From the NCBI RefSeq assembly GCF_013359775.1, contig NZ_JABMCI010000071.1:62001-126000 (forward strand): DNA of 64,000 nt, given 5' to 3'. The DNA is from Cellulomonas humilata (GTDB lineage Bacteria; Actinomycetota; Actinomycetes; Actinomycetales; Cellulomonadaceae). Below, one piece after another: positions 61,098 through 64,000 of the stretch; the stretch's first letter is position 1, and the number at the start of each line of letters is the position of its first letter. The translations under genes and the position numbers were made by a program. The notes under the pieces are model-generated. The model had not been told where the DNA came from. It saw only the letters and a program-made list of their open reading frames with translations, and ran no database searches.

Positions 61098-62602
61098 CCC
61101 AGGCATCCTCGGGGCGGTCGACAGCACGCGGGGTCCTGGTCGCCGCGTGCCTGTCCACGCTGGTCGTCAACGCGAACACGTCCGCGGTGAGCATCCTGCT
61201 GCCCGCCATCTCCGCCGACACCGGCATGTCGGTCGAGACCTTGCAGTGGGCGGTGACGGGGTACTCCCTGGTGGGCGCGGCGACGATCGTCACGTCCGGG
61301 TCGCTCGGCGACGTCTTCGGCCGGAAGCGCGTCTTCCAGATCGGACTGCTCCTCTTCGTCGCCTCCTGCGTCCTCATCGCGCTGTCGAGCTCGGGGGGCA
61401 TGGTGATCGCTGGGCGCGCGATCCAGGGTGCGGCCGGGGCGACGATCCTGGCCTGCGGGCTCAGCCTGCTGTCCGTGGCGAACACCGGTTCCGCACAGCT
61501 CCGGGCCGTCTCGTTGTGGGGTGCCGCCGCAGCCGTCGGGGCCGCCGCCGGTCCCCTGCTGGGCGGCGTCCTGGTCGAGGTCACCGGCTGGCACGCGCTC
61601 TTCTGGGTCGACGCGGTCGTCGCCCTGGGCGTCATGGTCCTGACGGCCGTCACGGTGTCGGAGTCACGAGACACCGCCCGGTCCCGCTCCATCGACCTCG
61701 GTGGGAGCGTGCTGGTGGCGCTGACGTTGACGCCCTTCATCCTCGCGCTGAGCAAGGGCAGCGCGTGGGGCTGGGCGTCCGTGGCGACCCTCGGCTGCTT
61801 CGCGCTGGCCGTCGCCGCGGGGGTCGGTTTCGTCGCCGTCGAGCGACGGGTGGCTGTGCCGATGCTCGACCTGGCGCTGCTGCGCAACCGGATCCTGGTC
61901 GGCTCCACGCTCGCGATCCTCATCGGGGCGGGCACGATCAACGCACTGATGTACCTGGTCAGCCTCTACTTCCAGGATCCGAGCACGCTGGGGCTCAGCC
62001 CGCTGGAGGCCGGCCTGGCGACGCTGCCTGCCACGGTCGGGCTCGTGCTCGTCGCGCCCTTCGTCCCTCGCCTCGCCGCCCGGTTCGGGGGACGCCAGGT
62101 GGTCGGCGCCGGCTTCGCCATCACCGCCGCCGGCTTCGCGATGCTCGGCTTCGCCGAGGGATCCTGGCTGTACGGGGCGTTCGTCCTTCCCCTCGTCGCC
62201 GTCGCCATCGGGATGGGACTGTCCAACGGCCCGGCGTCGGCGGCCGCCACCGCGTCGGTCGACGCCACCGAGGTCGGCGCAGCGTCCGGCGTCTCGAACA
62301 TGGCCCGCTACGTGGGTGCCGCGGTCGCGACGGCCCTCGCTGCCACGGTCTACGGCAGCGTCATCGCCGACCGGACCGCCGCCGGCCTGCCCCAGGCGGA
62401 CGCCCTGTCGGACGGGCTCGCCGCAGCCTCGTGGCTCATGGCCGCGTTCAGCGTCCTGGGAGTCGCGATGGCCGTCGTCATGGGCCGCCGCGCACGCGCA
62501 GCCCGGGGCACGCTGGCCGACTCGGCCGCGTCCGCCGCCGCCGGTTCCTTCACCCTGCCGACGTCCGCCACGCCCGTCGCCGCGACCCAGGTCGCGCCAT
62601 GA
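61094..62602 (+). CDS. MFS exporter, DHA2/EmrB-type
   Basis: 502 residues, GTG start overlapping the dipeptidase stop. It has 14 hydrophobic segments. The N-terminal motif ALLPAISADTGMSVETLQWAVTGYSLVGAA and GDVFGRKRVFQIGL near residue 76 (motif A) are DHA2-type. AAVGAAAGPLLGGVLVE near 146 is antiporter motif C. Such transporters export drugs, dyes or metabolites with proton exchange. Coupling to the dipeptidase suggests a joint role such as exporting a product or intermediate, but the substrate is not known. Confidence 0.87.
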   Translation: MTQASSGRSTARGVLVAACLSTLVVNANTSAVSILLPAISADTGMSVETLQWAVTGYSLVGAATIVTSGSLGDVFGRKRVFQIGLLLFVASCVLIALSSSGGMVIAGRAIQGAAGATILACGLSLLSVANTGSAQLRAVSLWGAAAAVGAAAGPLLGGVLVEVTGWHALFWVDAVVALGVMVLTAVTVSESRDTARSRSIDLGGSVLVALTLTPFILALSKGSAWGWASVATLGCFALAVAAGVGFVAVERRVAVPMLDLALLRNRILVGSTLAILIGAGTINALMYLVSLYFQDPSTLGLSPLEAGLATLPATVGLVLVAPFVPRLAARFGGRQVVGAGFAITAAGFAMLGFAEGSWLYGAFVLPLVAVAIGMGLSNGPASAAATASVDATEVGAASGVSNMARYVGAAVATALAATVYGSVIADRTAAGLPQADALSDGLAAASWLMAAFSVLGVAMAVVMGRRARAARGTLADSAASAAAGSFTLPTSATPVAATQVAP

Positions 62603-62660
62603 GCCGCCGTCCGCCGTCCCCGCGACCTGACGGGTCGCGACCACCCCACAAGGAGGCCCA

Positions 62661-63056
62661 GTGAACCTGACCGCGTCGTTCGGGAACGGCGACATCCTGC
62701 TCTGGATGCTCGAGCTCTTCCTGTTCATCATCTGGTTCTGGCTGCTGATCGCCATCTTCGGCGACCTGTTCCGGGACCCAGACACCGGCGGCGGCGTCAA
62801 GGCGCTCTGGGTCGTCCTGCTCGTCATCCTCCCGTTCCTCGGGATCCTGCTGTACCTCATCGTCCGGGGTAAGGGCATGGGGGCGCGGCAGGCGGCACAG
62901 CTGCAAGCCGCGCAGTCCGCGTTCGACGACCGGATCCGCAGCGCCACGGGATCGTCCGCCACCGACCAGATCGCCCAGGCCAAGGCGCTCCTCGACTCGG
63001 GCGCCATCGACCAGGCCGAGTTCGCCAAGCTCAAGGCGGCCGCGCTCGGGTCGTGA
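62661..63056 (+). CDS. Small PLDc_N/SHOCT-type membrane protein
   Basis: 131 residues from GTG 62661 (AAGGAGG upstream). Two membrane segments (about 12-35 and 48-68) form a PLD nuclease N-terminal type region: LLWMLELFLFIIWFWLLIAIFGDLFRDP and LWVVLLVILPFLGILLYLIVRGKGM. The C-terminus IAQAKALLDSGAIDQAEFAKLKAAALG is a SHOCT motif like that in the gene at 53098-53355. Function unknown. It lies 58 bases after the MFS gene. Confidence 0.82.
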   Translation: MNLTASFGNGDILLWMLELFLFIIWFWLLIAIFGDLFRDPDTGGGVKALWVVLLVILPFLGILLYLIVRGKGMGARQAAQLQAAQSAFDDRIRSATGSSATDQIAQAKALLDSGAIDQAEFAKLKAAALGS

Positions 63057-63126
63057 CGAGGGCCCGCGCAACCCCGCAACCCGCACCGTCAGGAAGTCCG
63101 TACACACCACCCGAAGGAGCACCACG

Positions 63127-63675
63127 ATGTCCGACGACCAGATCGACACCGGCGCACTCGTCACGGACGGCGCCTACACGTTGTTCGTCGCTGACTTCAG
63201 CGACACCGACACCGCCTGGCAGGCGTACGAGGCGATCAAGGGAGCCGAGGACGGCAGGACCCTGAGCGTCGAGGGCGTCCTCGTCGTCAAGCGGGAGGCT
63301 GACGGCACGCTGGAGATCCTCAAGTCGACCGATCACAGCACCCGCCGCGGCCTGAAGTGGGGAGTCATCGGTGGCGTGGCGCTCGGGCTGATCTTCCCCC
63401 CGAGCATCATCGGCAGTGCGGCCGCGCTCGGCGCCGTCGGCGCTGCGACCGGCAAGGGCGTGGCGCTGCACCATCGCAAGGAGCTGGCCGAGGACCTCCA
63501 GGACTCGATCGCCGCCGGGCACTCCGGGATCGTCGCCCTCGTCTCCGACCCCAGCGCGATCGCGCTCCGCAAGGCGCTGGACAAGGCTGACGCCATCGTG
63601 GAGAAGGCGATCGAGAAGGCCGAGGCCGACGAGATCAAGGCCGCGGCCGACGAGGCGCGTGCCGAGTCGCAGTAG
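63127..63675 (+). CDS. DUF1269-like membrane-associated protein
   Basis: 182 residues from ATG 63127 (GGAG upstream). The sequence GAYTLFVADFSDTDTAWQAYEAIKGAEDG and GVLVVKREADGTLEILKSTDHSTRRGLKWGVIGGVALGLIFPPSIIGSAAALGAVGAATGKGV (about 62-120), including a hydrophobic glycine-rich segment, match DUF1269/DUF6325 proteins, followed by a charged helical tail. It resembles the minus-strand DUF6325-type gene at 53362. It forms a pair with the SHOCT-type gene before it. Confidence 0.8.
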   Translation: MSDDQIDTGALVTDGAYTLFVADFSDTDTAWQAYEAIKGAEDGRTLSVEGVLVVKREADGTLEILKSTDHSTRRGLKWGVIGGVALGLIFPPSIIGSAAALGAVGAATGKGVALHHRKELAEDLQDSIAAGHSGIVALVSDPSAIALRKALDKADAIVEKAIEKAEADEIKAAADEARAESQ

Positions 63676-63692
63676 ACGAACGCGACCTCGTC

Positions 63693-63717
63693 GGCGGTGG
63701 TCGTCCCAGCCGCCGCC
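63693..63717 (+). terminator. Hairpin after the DUF1269-like gene
   Basis: GGCGGTGG (63693-63700) pairs with CCGCCGCC (63710-63717), with one G-U pair, 17 bases past the stop. It may end the plus-strand set; no T-tract is seen. Confidence 0.4.
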
Positions 63718-63738
63718 GTCACGCTCGCCGCTCGGGCG

Positions 63739-64000
63739 CTACGGGTTCTTGGCCGCGTCGGCGTTCTTGGCGTTCTTGGCGTTCTTGGCGTTCTGCGCCT
63801 TCTTGAGCACTCCCTGGGTGTTCTTCGCAGCGCTCGTGCCGGGCGAGGGAGCGACGGCCAGCGGGACGACCGTGGGCGCCGTGGACGGGGCAGGCGGCGA
63901 GTCGCTCGTGGACGGGAGCGGCGTGCTCTGCGGTACGTCCATGGCGTCGGTCGACGTCGGCGCGACCACGGGGGCGTCCTCGTCGTCGGCCTTCCCGGAC
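63739..64000 (-). CDS. Repeat-tailed protein, 5' end outside window
   Basis: The minus-strand frame is open to the window edge, so only the C-terminal 86 residues are seen. It is proline-, serine- and threonine-rich (PSTSDSPPAPSTAP), then has lysine-containing NAK triplets near the end (QNAKNAKNAKNADAAKNP), encoded by 9-base tandem repeats. The composition suggests an extracellular or wall-exposed tail, but no signal or domain is visible. Function unknown. Confidence 0.6.
   Translation of the reverse strand, partial: SGKADDEDAPVVAPTSTDAMDVPQSTPLPSTSDSPPAPSTAPTVVPLAVAPSPGTSAAKNTQGVLKKAQNAKNAKNAKNADAAKNP
63761..63796. repeat. 9-bp tandem repeat
   Basis: GCGTTCTTG is repeated three times exactly (63761-63787), with a fourth altered copy (63788-63796). 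It encodes the NAK triplet repeats of the partial minus-strand gene and can vary in number by slippage. Confidence 0.85.

Overview
The window is very GC-rich chromosomal DNA from an actinobacterium, most likely of the order Micrococcales and resembling Cellulomonas. The evidence is the presence of whiA, rbpA, opcA and an ANTAR response regulator, an actinobacterial SOS box, many GTG starts, and the gene orders tal-zwf-opcA-pgl, uvrC-rapZ-yvcK-whiA-gap-pgk-tpiA-secG-rbpA and polA/rpsA/coaE/uvrB/uvrA. I saw no insertion sequence, prophage, integrase or CRISPR array. Both ends cut a gene: transaldolase on the left and a repeat-bearing protein on the right.

Positions 1-4692 (+) hold a tightly overlapped pentose-phosphate operon: tal, zwf, opcA and pgl. 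The last reading frame continues from 6-phosphogluconolactonase straight into an O-methyltransferase domain. Positions 4717-14250 (-) hold the uvrC-rapZ-yvcK-whiA group, then gap, pgk, tpiA, secG, rbpA and a VOC-fold gene. A very strong hairpin separates gap from pgk. After an OsmC-family gene comes uvrA, with an SOS box just upstream. Positions 17891-24678 hold a GH15 glycoside hydrolase, an MBL-fold hydrolase, a phosphoribosyltransferase, an acyl-CoA ligase with a palindromic operator-like sequence at its start, a GNAT, an acyl-CoA dehydrogenase and a YciI-family gene.

Positions 24680-36143 (mostly -) hold two tandem TerC-family genes behind a yybP-ykoY-type manganese riboswitch, then uvrB, pcp, coaE, rpsA, pfkA, a (+) methyltransferase, and an acetate symporter with its DUF485 partner. 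Positions 36281-40090 hold polA, a hotdog thioesterase and a GNAT. Positions 40422-45923 hold a branched-chain amino-acid type ABC transporter (livH-M-G-F on +) that converges on its likely substrate-binding lipoprotein (-). The first permease has an unusual secreted N-terminal domain.

Positions 46098-49499 hold a nucleotidyltransferase-like gene, an endonuclease/exonuclease/phosphatase-fold gene, a PdtaR-like ANTAR regulator, a secreted beta-propeller-like protein and an odd tRNA. From 49613 to the end is a more accessory region. It has LtrA, a GerW-type protein, a peptidoglycan-binding lipoprotein, small membrane and SHOCT-type genes, a DUF6325-type gene, a large MalT-like LuxR regulator, two M20-family peptidases around a frameshifted Dcu-type C4-dicarboxylate transporter, an MFS exporter, and a second SHOCT/DUF1269-like pair. 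The small-membrane-protein genes on both sides of the peptidase/transporter block are the best candidate here for an under-described system. No assignment was checked against a database; all rest on reading the translations and nearby DNA.
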